Shown: in pieces, positions 17,846-27,171 of the stretch
Numbering within the stretch: position 1 is the first letter of the stretch
How the letters are laid out: every line of letters begins with the position of its first letter
Source of the DNA: Kitasatospora papulosa
Lineage (GTDB): Bacteria; Actinomycetota; Actinomycetes; Streptomycetales; Streptomycetaceae
NCBI RefSeq assembly: GCF_000717245.1
Contig: NZ_JNYQ01000015.1
Coordinates: 89,643 to 153,642 of the forward strand
Direction: 5' to 3'
DNA: 64,000 nucleotides
The notes under the pieces: model-generated
What the model saw: the letters and a program-made list of their open reading frames with translations, nothing else
Told to the model about the DNA's origin: nothing
Databases searched by the model: none
Made by a program: the position numbers and the translations under genes

Positions 17846-20800
17846 CCGGGTTCCGACTGGAAGACGTACTGCCGCTGACACCGCTACAGGCGGGCATGCT
17901 GTTCCACGCGCTGTACGACTCCCGCGCCGTGGACGTCTACACCGCACAGTTCGTCTTCGAACTCGAAGGCCCCGTCGGCGTCCCCGCCCTGCGGGCCGCC
18001 GTCGGCGGGCTGCTGCGGCGGCACGCCAACCTGCGGGTCGGGTTCCTCCACGAGGACCTGGACGAGCCCGTGCAGGCCGTCGCCGCGGAGGTGCCGGTGC
18101 CGCTGGAGGAGCTGGACCTGACCGGTGGGGACGCCCCGGGGACGGTCGAGGACCGCCTCGCCGCGTTCCTCGCCGCCGACCGCACCCGCCGGTTCGACCT
18201 CGCCACGCCGCCGCTGATGCGGTTCACCCTGGTGCGCACCGCACCCGACCGGCACCGTCTCGTCATGACGAGCCATCACATCCTGCTGGACGGATGGTCG
18301 ATGCCCCTGCTGGTGCGCGAGCTCTTCGAGCTGTACGCACACCACGGCGACGACAGCACCCTGCCCCGCGTCGCTCCCTACCGGACCTATCTCGCCTGGC
18401 TGGCCCAGCAGGACAGGGCCGCGGCCCTGGACGTCTGGCGCACCGCACTGGCCGGGATCGAGGCACCGACCCTGCTCGCCGGCCGGGGCGGGACCGACGT
18501 GCCGGCCCCCGGCGAGCTGCCCGGCACACTCGTGCTCGAACTCGACGCGGCCACGACACACCGGCTGCGTGAGACGGCCCGCGACCACCGGCTCACCCTC
18601 AACACCCTGGTGCAGGGCGCCTGGGGCCTGCTGCTCGCACACCTCACCGGGCGCCCCGACGTCGTCTTCGGCACCACCGTCTCCGGGCGCCCGCCGGAGA
18701 TCCCCGGCATCGAGTCGATGGTCGGGCTCTTCATCAACACCGTCCCGGTGCGGCTCCGCCCGGAGCCCGGCGAGACCCTGGCGACGCTCCTGACCCGGCT
18801 CCAGGAGGAACAGGGCCGGCTCCTCGGCAGCCAGTACGTGGGGCTGACCGAGATACGCGGCGTCACGGACCTGCCCGAACTCTTCGACACGCTCGCCGTG
18901 TTCGAGAACTACCCGATGGACGCCGAGGCCCTGCGCACCGCGCAGCAGGCGCTGCCCGGCCTCTCCGTGACCGGATTCAGCGGCACGGACGCGGCGCACT
19001 ACCCGCTCACCCTCACCATCGCCCCCGGCGACACCTTGAAGATCACCTTCGGCTACCGGGCCGCTGTGCTCGACCGGGCCGAGGTGGCCCGCACGGTCGC
19101 GCGTACGCGGCGCCTGCTGACGGCGATGGCGCAGGGACTCGGCCTGCGCGCCGACAGCGTTCCCGTACTCCTGGACGGCGAGCGCGAGGCACTGCTCTCG
19201 CTGGGCGAGGGTGCCGGACTCCCGCACACGACCGCCGGGACGAGCATCCCGGACGCCGTGGCCCGGCACGCCGCCCGGCACCCCGACGCGGTGGCCGTGG
19301 CCGGCGTCGGTGAACAGCTCACCTACGCGGGGCTCCGCGACCTCGCGGAGGAGACGGCCGGCGCCCTGACCGGGCTCGGCACCGGTGCGGAGGACGGTGT
19401 CGGCATCCTCCTGGGCCGCTCGGCCGCCACTGTCACCGCGTCCCTGGCGGCCCTGCGCGCGGGCGCCGCCTATGTGCCGCTCGACCCGCGCTGGCCCGCC
19501 GAACGGCTCGCCCGTGTGGCCGAGGTGGCCGGCCTGCGCGCACTGATCGTCGACGGGACCACCCGCACCCACCCCTGGGCCGCGGGACTGGGCCCCGAGG
19601 TGGCCGTACTGACCGTCGACGCGTCGGGCCGCGTCGTGCACGGAGGGCCGGCCGCCCCCGGAGCCCTCCCCGCCGTCACGGGCGGCGCCCGGCTCGCCTA
19701 CGTGATGTTCACCTCCGGCTCCACCGGCCTGCCGAAGGGCGTCGGCGTCACCCACGCCGACATCGCCGCGCTCGCCGCCGACCGGACCTGGGGCGACGGC
19801 GCGGCCGACGCGGTGCTGATGCACTCGGCGTACGTCTTCGACGCCTCCACCTTCGAGATCTGGGCACCCCTCCTCAACGGCGGCCGCGTCGTCGTCGCCC
19901 CCGAGGGCGTCCTCCAGCCCGCCGCGCTCCGCGAGCTCGTCGCACGCGACGGCGTGACGGCGGCCTTCCTGACGACGGCCCTCTTCAACGTCGTCGCCGA
20001 GACCGACCCCGGCGCCCTCGGCCTGCTCCGGCTGGTCGCCTCCGGAGGGGAGAGCGCCGCGCCCGGCCTCCTCCAGAGCCTCGCCGCCGCGTACCCCGGA
20101 ACCGCCTTCCTCAACGTCTACGGGCCCACCGAGACCACCACGTTCGCCACGCGCCACCGCGTCCGCCCCGGCGCCCCGGACGGCGTGCCCCCGATCGGCC
20201 TGCCGCTGGACGGCGCGCGGGCCTACGTCCTGGACACGGCGCTGCGGCCCGTTCCGGCCGGCGCCGAGGGAGAGCTGTACGTCGCAGGACCGGGAGTCGC
20301 CCGCGGCTACCTGGGGCGCCCCGGCCCGACCGCCACCCGTTTCGTCGCCGACCCGTTCTCCGGCGCCGGGGCCCGCATGTACCGCACCGGGGACCTCGTA
20401 CGCCGGGACCCCGACGGCACCCTGCACCACGTCGCCCGGTCCGACCAGCAGATCAAGCTGCGCGGCCACCGCATCGAGCCGGCCGAGATCGAGGCCGTGC
20501 TCCGCAGCGACGACTCCGTACGCGCCGCGTGCGTCGTGGTCCGCGAGGACCTGCCCGGCGACCGCACCCTGACCGCGTACGTCGTCCCCGCCCCCGGGCA
20601 CACCCCGGACCCCGACCTGCTCGCCTCGTACGTCGGCCGCCGACTGCCCGCGTACATGGTGCCCGCCACCGTCCAGTGCCTCGACGCGCTGCCCCTGACC
20701 GCCAACGGCAAACTCGACCGGTCCGCCCTGCCCGCGCCCGCCACCGCGCCGGCCACGGGAAACCGCGCGCCCCGCACGGCCCACGAGGAGATCCTCGCCG

Positions 20801-23800
20801 GGCTGTTCGCCGACGTCCTGGGCGTCGAACGCGTCGGGATCGACGACAGCTTCTTCGCCCTGGGCGGCCACTCCCTGCTCGCCACCCGCCTCGTCGGCCG
20901 CGTCCGTACCGCGCTGGACACCGAGACCGAGATCCGCACCCTCTTCGAGAACCCCACCGTCGCCACGCTCGCCGGCGTCCTGCGCGACGCGGACCGTCCC
21001 GCCCGACCGGCCCTCGTGCCCCAGGAGCGTCCCACCCTGCTCCCGCTGTCCTCCGCGCAGCAGCGCCTCTGGTTCCTCCACCGTCTCGAAGGCCCCTCCG
21101 CCACCTACAACATCCCCTTCGCCCTGCGCCTCGACGGGCCGCTGGACGCCGAAGCCCTGCGCCGGGCCCTCCACGACGTCGTCGGCCGGCACGCAGCACT
21201 GCGCACCGTCTTCCCCGAGCACGACAGCAGACCGCACCAGAGGATCACCGCCCCGGCCGACGTCCGCCTCCCGCTCGCCGCGGAAGCCGTCGACGAGGAC
21301 CGCCTGTCCGCCCGGATCACGGCCGCCGTGACCGCGCCGATCGACATCGAGCACCAACTGCCCCTCCGGGCCACCCTGCTGCGCCTGGACGCCACCGCAC
21401 ACGTCCTGGTCCTCGTGATCCACCACATCGCCGCCGACGGCTCCTCCCTGGCCCCCTTCGCCCGTGACCTCGGTGCCGCCTACCGCGCCCGCGTCCACTC
21501 CGGCGCGCCGGAGTGGACGGACCTTCCCGTCGACTACGCCGACCACACCCTCTGGCAACGCCGCCTGCTCGGCGACGAGCACGACCCCGACAGCCTGCTC
21601 GCACGGCAACTCGACCACTGGAAGGCCGCGTTGGACGGCATGCCGGAGATGATCGAGCTGCCCTGGGACCGGTCGCGTCCCGCCGTGCCCCGGCACACCG
21701 GCGCCACCCACGACTTCGCGCTCGACCCCGCCACCGCCCGGCAGGTCACGGACCTGGCCCGGGCCCGCGGCTGCAGCGTCTTCATGGTGCTCCAGGCGGC
21801 ACTGTCGGCTGTCCTCTCCCGGCACGGCGCGGGTGACGACATACCCCTGGGCACGGCCGTCGCCGGACGCACCGACGAGGCGGCCGCGGACCTCGTCGGC
21901 TTCTTCGTCAACACGCTCGTGCTGCGCACGGACCTGACCGGCGACCCCACGTTCCTCGAACTGCTCGACCGGGTGAAGGAGTTCGACCTCTCCGCGTACG
22001 CGCACCAGGACGTTCCCTTCGAGCGGCTGGTGGAGCTGCTCAACCCCGCGCGCTCGCAGAACCACCACCCGCTCTTCCAGACCATGCTCATCCTCCAGAA
22101 CCACACCCCCGCCGCCCCGGTCGACCTGCCCGGCATCACCGCCCGGGGCATCCCGGTCGACCCCGGTGTCAGCAAGTTCGACCTGTCGTTCACCTTCACC
22201 GAGACCTACGACGACGACGGTGCGCCCCACGGCATGCGGGCCTCCGTCGACTACGCGACGGAACTCTTCGACGCGTCCACGGTCCGCGGCCTCGCCGGAC
22301 GCCTCGTCCTGCTGCTCACCGCCGCCACCGCCGACCCGGACCGCCCCCTGAGCACGTACGACGTGTTCACCGCCGCCGAGCGCGCCCGCCTGACGGCCTG
22401 GGGCACGGGGCCCGTCGACGACGGGCCCGGATCGACCGTCCCCGCCCTCTTCGAGCAGTGGGCCCGGCGCACCCCGGACGCCCCCGCCGTCCGCGACGCC
22501 GGGACCACCCTCACCTACGGAGAGCTCGACCGCCGCGCCGACGCCCTCGCCCGCCGGCTGGCGGCGCGCGGCATCGGCCCCGAGGACCGGGTGGCGGTCG
22601 CCCTGCCCCGCACCGCCGAACTCGTCGTGGCCCTGCTCGGCATCCTCAAGGCCGGGGCGGCGTACGTCCCCCTCGACCCGGACTACCCCGCCCGGCGCCT
22701 TTCCTACATGCTCGACGACTCCCGCCCGCGCCTGCTCCTCACCACGCCCGCCGTCCGCAGCCGGCTGCCGCAGACCCCGGTGCCCTGCCTGTACGCCGGT
22801 GACCACACGGACTCCGCACCGACGGCCGGGCCGGCCGCCGGGCCCGTCCCGGCCCTGCTCCCCGCCCACCCCGCGTACGTCATCTACACCTCCGGCTCCA
22901 CCGGCCGTCCCAAGGGCGTCGTGGTCACCCACCGGGGTGCCGGCGCCATGGCCAGGACCCAGCGCGAACGGCTGCGCGTCACCCCGGGCAGCCGTGTGCT
23001 GCACGCGGCGTCGGTCAGCTTCGACGCCGCGTTCTGGGAACTGTGCATGGGGCTCCTCTCCGGGGCCTGCCTGGAGATCGACGAACGCGAGGCCCTGATG
23101 CCCGGCCCCGCTCTCGCCGGCCTGGTCCGCGAGCGGGGCGTCACCCACCTCACCCTGCCGCCCGCCGCGCTCGCCGTGATGCCGCCGGACTCACTGCCCG
23201 CCGGTACGACGCTGGTCCTCGCCGGTGAGGCGTGCACACCGGCCCTGGTGCACGCCTGGGCGGCCGACCGGTTCCTCGTCAACGCCTACGGCCCGACCGA
23301 GACCACCGTCTGCGCGACGATGAGCACCTTCCAGCACGCGGACGGACCGCTCGCCCCCGACCGCACCGTGCCCATCGGCGTCCCCGTCGACGGCACCCGC
23401 GTGCACGTCCTGGACGACAGGCTGCGTCCGGTGCCCCCGGGCGTCACCGGCGAACTCTACGTCGCCGGCGGGGGAGTGGCCCGCGGCTACCACGGCCGGG
23501 CCGCGCTGACCGCGTCCCGCTTCGTGGCCGACCCCTTCGGCGGAGGCGGCGGCAGGATGTACCGCACCGGTGACCTGGTGCGCTGGACGGCCGACGGGCA
23601 ACTCGTCTACGTCTCCCGCGTCGACGACCAGGTCAAGCTCCGGGGCTTCCGCATCGAGCTCGGTGAGATCGAGGCCGCGCTCACCGCGATGCCGGGCGTC
23701 GCCGCGGCCTGCGCCGTCGTCCGCGAGGACCGTCCCGGCGACCGGCGGCTGGTCGCCTACACCGTCCCCGCCGACGGCGCGGACGGCCCGGACGACGGCG

Positions 23801-25413
23801 AGATCCGCACGCACCTCGCCGGAACCCTGCCCGACCACATGATCCCCGCCGCCCACGTGCGACTCGGCGTCCTGCCCGTCACACCCAACGGCAAGACCGA
23901 CCGGCGCGCCCTGCCCGCACCGGACCATGCCGTACCGGCCGGCGGCCGGGCACCGCGCACCGCTCGCGAACGGGCCCTGTGCGAGGTGTTCGCCGAGACC
24001 CTCGGCGTACCCGAAGTGGGCGTCACCGACGACTTCTTCGCGCTCGGCGGGCACTCCCTGCTCGCCGTCACCCTCGCTCAGCGGATCGAGGAGCGGTGCG
24101 GCCGGCGCCCCTCCCTGCGGACCGTGTTCGCCGCGCCCACGGCCGAGGGCATGGCCCGCCTCCTGGACGACGGCGCGGGGGAGGAGAACGCCGGCCACGA
24201 CGTCACACCGGACCTCCTCTCCGAGGTGCGGCTCGCCGCGGACATCACCGGGCGGCCAGGCCCGGCCCCCGTGCCCGCCCCCACCCGGACGCCCGCCCGG
24301 CCCACCGCCCGCCCCCTGCTGACCGGCGCCTCCGGCTTCCTCGGCGCCTTCCTCCTGCGCGATCTCGTCGAGACCACCGGCGAGCCCGTCGACTGCCTCG
24401 TACGCGCCGAGGACGAGCAGCACGCGGCACACCGGGTGCGGGCCAACCTGGAGCGGTACGGCCTGTGGCGCCCCCGCTACGCCGACCTGGTCCACGCCGT
24501 CCCCGGGGACCTCGCCGCCCCCGGACTGGGGCTGTCCGCCGAGGACCGGGACGCGCTGGTCCGCCGCCTCGGCACCGTCGTCCACAACGGCGCGCACGTC
24601 AACTTCGCGGCCGGGTACCGCGATCTGCGCGCCCCCAACGTGGCCGGAACCGAGGAACTGCTGCGCCTGCTCGCCGATTCCGGCTCACCCGGCCTGCACC
24701 ACATCTCGACCACGAGCGTCTACGCCCCGGCGTCCGGCCCCGACCCCGTCACCATCACGGAGTCGACCCCGCCGGGCCCGCCCTCCGCCCTGCCCGACGG
24801 ATACGCGCAGAGCAAGTGGGTCGCCGAGCAACTCGTCGGGCTGGCACGCGAACGAGGCCTGCCGGTCACCGTCCACCGGCCCGGCCGCATCAGCGGCGAC
24901 ACCACCACCGGCGCCTGCCAGGAGCGTGACCTCCTGTGGCAGCTCATCAAGGGATGCCTCCAGGCGGGCGCGGTGCCCGACCTGCCGCACGGCTCGACCG
25001 ACTGGGTACCGGTGGACTACGTCAGCGCGGCCGTGGTGGCGCTCGCCACGTCCGGCCGGACGGACGCGGAGGTCCACCACTACACCCACCCCGAAGCGCC
25101 CGGCCTGGACCGCGTCTTCGAGGTCGCCGCCCGCCTGGGACACGAGCTGCGGACCGTCCCGGCCCCGCAGTGGCAGGCACGTGTCGCCGCCCGGCGCGAC
25201 AACGCGGCGCAGCTGTTCCTCGGCGAAGCGGGAGGGGGACGTCACGGGGTGACGGACCACCGCGGCTTCGACTCCGGCCGGACGGCCGAGGCCGCGGCTG
25301 CCCTCGGCGTCCACCTGCCCGCGCTGACCGACGACGTACTGACCCGCTATCTGACCTACTTCCACGGGACGGGCTTCCTGCCCTCGCCGCAGGGGGTGCG
25401 GGCCGCGAGGTGA
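17842..25413 (+). CDS. Non-ribosomal peptide synthetase, two modules with terminal thioester reductase (C-A-T-C-A-T-R)
   Basis: A 2523-residue NRPS that extends and releases the peptide. The first C domain opens LPLTPLQAGMLFHAL and has SHHILLDGWS near residue 144. This is the style of C domains that accept a D-residue donor, matching the upstream E domain. A5 (TSGSTG near 624) reads DAFFVSVTFK (aliphatic-like); A6 (near 1682) reads DAWTVAAVCK, a clear Phe code. T domains have GGHS near 1008 and 2069; C6 has HHIAADG near 1193. The C-terminus is an NAD(P)H-dependent thioester reductase with GASGFLG near 2161 and GYAQSK near 2319, so release gives an aldehyde or, after a second reduction, an alcohol. 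No thioesterase is present. GTG 17842 overlaps the upstream stop (GTGA); GTG 17827 is an alternative. No docking helix is obvious. Confidence 0.96.
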   Translation: MTGFRLEDVLPLTPLQAGMLFHALYDSRAVDVYTAQFVFELEGPVGVPALRAAVGGLLRRHANLRVGFLHEDLDEPVQAVAAEVPVPLEELDLTGGDAPGTVEDRLAAFLAADRTRRFDLATPPLMRFTLVRTAPDRHRLVMTSHHILLDGWSMPLLVRELFELYAHHGDDSTLPRVAPYRTYLAWLAQQDRAAALDVWRTALAGIEAPTLLAGRGGTDVPAPGELPGTLVLELDAATTHRLRETARDHRLTLNTLVQGAWGLLLAHLTGRPDVVFGTTVSGRPPEIPGIESMVGLFINTVPVRLRPEPGETLATLLTRLQEEQGRLLGSQYVGLTEIRGVTDLPELFDTLAVFENYPMDAEALRTAQQALPGLSVTGFSGTDAAHYPLTLTIAPGDTLKITFGYRAAVLDRAEVARTVARTRRLLTAMAQGLGLRADSVPVLLDGEREALLSLGEGAGLPHTTAGTSIPDAVARHAARHPDAVAVAGVGEQLTYAGLRDLAEETAGALTGLGTGAEDGVGILLGRSAATVTASLAALRAGAAYVPLDPRWPAERLARVAEVAGLRALIVDGTTRTHPWAAGLGPEVAVLTVDASGRVVHGGPAAPGALPAVTGGARLAYVMFTSGSTGLPKGVGVTHADIAALAADRTWGDGAADAVLMHSAYVFDASTFEIWAPLLNGGRVVVAPEGVLQPAALRELVARDGVTAAFLTTALFNVVAETDPGALGLLRLVASGGESAAPGLLQSLAAAYPGTAFLNVYGPTETTTFATRHRVRPGAPDGVPPIGLPLDGARAYVLDTALRPVPAGAEGELYVAGPGVARGYLGRPGPTATRFVADPFSGAGARMYRTGDLVRRDPDGTLHHVARSDQQIKLRGHRIEPAEIEAVLRSDDSVRAACVVVREDLPGDRTLTAYVVPAPGHTPDPDLLASYVGRRLPAYMVPATVQCLDALPLTANGKLDRSALPAPATAPATGNRAPRTAHEEILAGLFADVLGVERVGIDDSFFALGGHSLLATRLVGRVRTALDTETEIRTLFENPTVATLAGVLRDADRPARPALVPQERPTLLPLSSAQQRLWFLHRLEGPSATYNIPFALRLDGPLDAEALRRALHDVVGRHAALRTVFPEHDSRPHQRITAPADVRLPLAAEAVDEDRLSARITAAVTAPIDIEHQLPLRATLLRLDATAHVLVLVIHHIAADGSSLAPFARDLGAAYRARVHSGAPEWTDLPVDYADHTLWQRRLLGDEHDPDSLLARQLDHWKAALDGMPEMIELPWDRSRPAVPRHTGATHDFALDPATARQVTDLARARGCSVFMVLQAALSAVLSRHGAGDDIPLGTAVAGRTDEAAADLVGFFVNTLVLRTDLTGDPTFLELLDRVKEFDLSAYAHQDVPFERLVELLNPARSQNHHPLFQTMLILQNHTPAAPVDLPGITARGIPVDPGVSKFDLSFTFTETYDDDGAPHGMRASVDYATELFDASTVRGLAGRLVLLLTAATADPDRPLSTYDVFTAAERARLTAWGTGPVDDGPGSTVPALFEQWARRTPDAPAVRDAGTTLTYGELDRRADALARRLAARGIGPEDRVAVALPRTAELVVALLGILKAGAAYVPLDPDYPARRLSYMLDDSRPRLLLTTPAVRSRLPQTPVPCLYAGDHTDSAPTAGPAAGPVPALLPAHPAYVIYTSGSTGRPKGVVVTHRGAGAMARTQRERLRVTPGSRVLHAASVSFDAAFWELCMGLLSGACLEIDEREALMPGPALAGLVRERGVTHLTLPPAALAVMPPDSLPAGTTLVLAGEACTPALVHAWAADRFLVNAYGPTETTVCATMSTFQHADGPLAPDRTVPIGVPVDGTRVHVLDDRLRPVPPGVTGELYVAGGGVARGYHGRAALTASRFVADPFGGGGGRMYRTGDLVRWTADGQLVYVSRVDDQVKLRGFRIELGEIEAALTAMPGVAAACAVVREDRPGDRRLVAYTVPADGADGPDDGEIRTHLAGTLPDHMIPAAHVRLGVLPVTPNGKTDRRALPAPDHAVPAGGRAPRTARERALCEVFAETLGVPEVGVTDDFFALGGHSLLAVTLAQRIEERCGRRPSLRTVFAAPTAEGMARLLDDGAGEENAGHDVTPDLLSEVRLAADITGRPGPAPVPAPTRTPARPTARPLLTGASGFLGAFLLRDLVETTGEPVDCLVRAEDEQHAAHRVRANLERYGLWRPRYADLVHAVPGDLAAPGLGLSAEDRDALVRRLGTVVHNGAHVNFAAGYRDLRAPNVAGTEELLRLLADSGSPGLHHISTTSVYAPASGPDPVTITESTPPGPPSALPDGYAQSKWVAEQLVGLARERGLPVTVHRPGRISGDTTTGACQERDLLWQLIKGCLQAGAVPDLPHGSTDWVPVDYVSAAVVALATSGRTDAEVHHYTHPEAPGLDRVFEVAARLGHELRTVPAPQWQARVAARRDNAAQLFLGEAGGGRHGVTDHRGFDSGRTAEAAAALGVHLPALTDDVLTRYLTYFHGTGFLPSPQGVRAAR

Positions 25414-25424
25414 ACGGCGCGGAC

Positions 25425-25461
25425 GTCTGCCACCCGGGATTGTCGGTGGCGGGTGGCAGAC
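25425..25461 (+). terminator. Hairpin after the NRPS operon
   Basis: Perfect 11-bp arms GTCTGCCACCC and GGGTGGCAGAC flank a 15-nt loop, starting 12 bp after the NRPS stop. The right arm contains the only purine-rich ribosome-site candidate for the next gene, so it may also control that start. Confidence 0.7.
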
Positions 25462-25470
25462 TCCGTCGGC

Positions 25471-25932
25471 ATGACCGAACAGGTGTGTCTGAGAGCCGTC
25501 GTCCAGGACGATCTGGAGGTGTTCCTCGCACAGGAGCACGATCCGGAGTCCGTACGCCGGTCGAACTTCCCGCCCCGCGAACGCGAGGCCTTCATGAAGC
25601 ACTGGACGACGAAGGTGCTGGGGGACCCGTCCAACCGCGTGCGTGCCGTCACCGTCGACGGAGTGCTGGCCGGCAACCTGGTGGCGTGGTGGGACGGGGA
25701 CCGGCGCTTCATCGGGTACTGGCTCGGCCGCCGGTTCTGGGGCCGGGGCATCGGGACCCGGGCCCTTGCGCTCTTCCTGGACGAGGAGACCGAACGCCCC
25801 CTGTTCGCCGACCCGTTCGCCGAGAACACCGGTTCGGTCCGGCTGCTGGAGAAACACGGCTTCCGGAGCGCCGGGACGGTCATGCACGGCGAGCACGAGC
25901 ACATCATGCTGGTGCTGGGGGAGGCCGGCTGA
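25471..25932 (+). CDS. GNAT-family N-acetyltransferase
   Basis: A 153-residue GNAT enzyme that should transfer an acetyl group from acetyl-CoA to an amine; its substrate is unknown. Seen features: MTEQVCLRAVVQDDLEVF at the start, the central strand GVLAGNLVAWWDGDRRFIGYWLG in pieces, the acetyl-CoA loop RRFWGRGIGTRALALFL (motif A, about residues 91-107), then ADPFAENTGSVRLLEKHGF (motif B), typical of RimJ/RimL-like members. ATG 25471 is preferred because the family begins there; an in-frame GTG at 25453 adds six residues. It follows the NRPS stop by 57 bp, but a hairpin lies between. It could acetylate the peptide or an unrelated target; sequence alone does not decide. Confidence 0.85.
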   Translation: MTEQVCLRAVVQDDLEVFLAQEHDPESVRRSNFPPREREAFMKHWTTKVLGDPSNRVRAVTVDGVLAGNLVAWWDGDRRFIGYWLGRRFWGRGIGTRALALFLDEETERPLFADPFAENTGSVRLLEKHGFRSAGTVMHGEHEHIMLVLGEAG

Positions 25933-26056
25933 CCAACTCCCCCAGCACCAGGGCCGCGTCGCCGGACGGGCGGCGGCGCGGTGATCACTTCATGGCATGC
26001 TTGTTCCTCGCACTGTGGGCTGAACCGATGATCGGTCGACCGGGAGAAACCGCGCT

Positions 26057-26227
26057 GTGGGGTACACGATTCCTGAGGCCGTCGACACGATGCTCGACGT
26101 GGTCGGGGTGGGACGGCCGAGCGTCGGCGAGGCCGCGCGCCACGGCACTTGCGAGGACGCCCACGAGGTGCGCCGTTTCCCCTCGGCGCCGCCCGGCCGG
26201 CTCGGCAACGATGTCATCACCTCATGA
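26057..26227 (+). CDS. Small ORF coupled to the SUKH-3 gene, possible remnant
   Basis: A 56-codon frame, VGYTIPEAVDTMLDVVGVGR at its start and LGNDVITS at its end, stops in a TGA that overlaps the ATG of the next gene (ATGA). Codon bias is ordinary for this genome. A weak GGGAGAAA lies before the GTG at 26057. Immunity-type genes of this class usually follow a toxin or partner gene, so this may be the tail of a decayed partner. I do not recognise the sequence. Confidence 0.4.
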   Translation: MGYTIPEAVDTMLDVVGVGRPSVGEAARHGTCEDAHEVRRFPSAPPGRLGNDVITS

Positions 26228-27171
26228 CGCGCGGCGACGAGGCACTTGAGGCAGCCGGCTGGTACGAGGGCCGTGACGTCGGGGACCGGGCGCTGTCAGC
26301 CGTCCTCGGATCCGTCGCGCTCGCCGGACCGGCGGCGGACGCCACGGCGTGGGCGGTGTTCCCGGCCGCCGAACGGGCGCTGCGCACGTTCCACGGCCTA
26401 CGGCTGCCGCCGGTCGGTCCGGGGCGGGACGAGGCGCCCACCGGATGTGTCATCGACCCGCTGGAAGCCCGCCACGCCCGCCCGTCGCTGCTGCGGCTCG
26501 CGGAGACCACGGGATCCCGGATGTTTCCCCTCGGCCGCACCGACGCCGACGCACTGCTCGCGGTCGACGAGGAGGGGCGTCTCTTCTCCGTCGGTCACGG
26601 AGAGCAGTGGCAGCTCGGTGACACCGTCCGCCAGGGCCTCACAGCGTTGACCGAGGGACGCGCCCCGCACCGGATGGCCGCGCGCAGGTGGTCCTGGACC
26701 GTCTCGTCGGCGGTGGACGGGAATCCGCTCGTCAACGCCGTACGCACCGCGCTCGTGGCGGTGTACGTGCTGCACCACCGGCAGATGTTCAGCGCCCGTG
26801 GACTGCGGCTGACCGTCACGCCGTTGCGCGGCATCGGTCCGGTCGCCCTGGACCGTACGGTCCGCCTGCCGGGCGGCCGGCTGGAGGAGAGCGCGACACC
26901 GCTGGTGACCGCGATGGAGGCGCTGATCGAGGCCGCGGAGGTCACGACGGAGGGAGCGGAACTGAAGGTGGCGGTGTCCGCGCCGCCGAAGACCGTCGGC
27001 CCGCCGGCCTCCGTCAGCTGCGCCGTGCGCACGGGACACCTGGCGAAGGAACCGGCGATGGTGGAACTCTCGCTCTCCGCCGGTGCGGGAGCCTCCGTCG
27101 GCCGGGTGCGTGCGGCCGTCCGCGCCTGTTCACAGGACCTGGCGCGCCATGCCCGGCGCCCCTCGTCGTGA
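26224..27171 (+). CDS. SUKH-3 domain immunity-type protein
   Basis: A 315-residue protein. Residues about 1-145 match the SUKH-3 pattern: LEAAGWYEGRDVGDRAL, then LRTFHGLRLPPVGPG, LAETTGSRMFPLGRTD and the hallmark strand LLAVDEEGRLFSVGHGE followed by LGDTV. SUKH proteins bind and neutralise secreted nuclease or deaminase toxins. A second C-terminal region of about 165 residues (from HRMAARRWSW, including LHHRQMFSARGLRLTVTPL) is seen in longer members and has no assigned function. The ATG at 26224 has no ribosome site of its own and depends on coupling to the small upstream frame. No toxin gene is next to it, so it is an orphan. Confidence 0.75.
   Translation: MTRGDEALEAAGWYEGRDVGDRALSAVLGSVALAGPAADATAWAVFPAAERALRTFHGLRLPPVGPGRDEAPTGCVIDPLEARHARPSLLRLAETTGSRMFPLGRTDADALLAVDEEGRLFSVGHGEQWQLGDTVRQGLTALTEGRAPHRMAARRWSWTVSSAVDGNPLVNAVRTALVAVYVLHHRQMFSARGLRLTVTPLRGIGPVALDRTVRLPGGRLEESATPLVTAMEALIEAAEVTTEGAELKVAVSAPPKTVGPPASVSCAVRTGHLAKEPAMVELSLSAGAGASVGRVRAAVRACSQDLARHARRPSS

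Noticed and set aside
3143..23148. Very long open frames on the reverse strand (about 3143-7021, 7586-10708, 13898-17947, 17884-23148)
   Set aside because: They are antisense to NRPS genes. Gly/Arg/Val-rich compositions with no domain motifs are the usual shadow of GC-rich codon bias.
24300..25413. Thioesterase as the NRPS release domain
   Set aside because: No GxSxG lipase-type motif; instead GASGFLG and YxxxK of a reductase are present.
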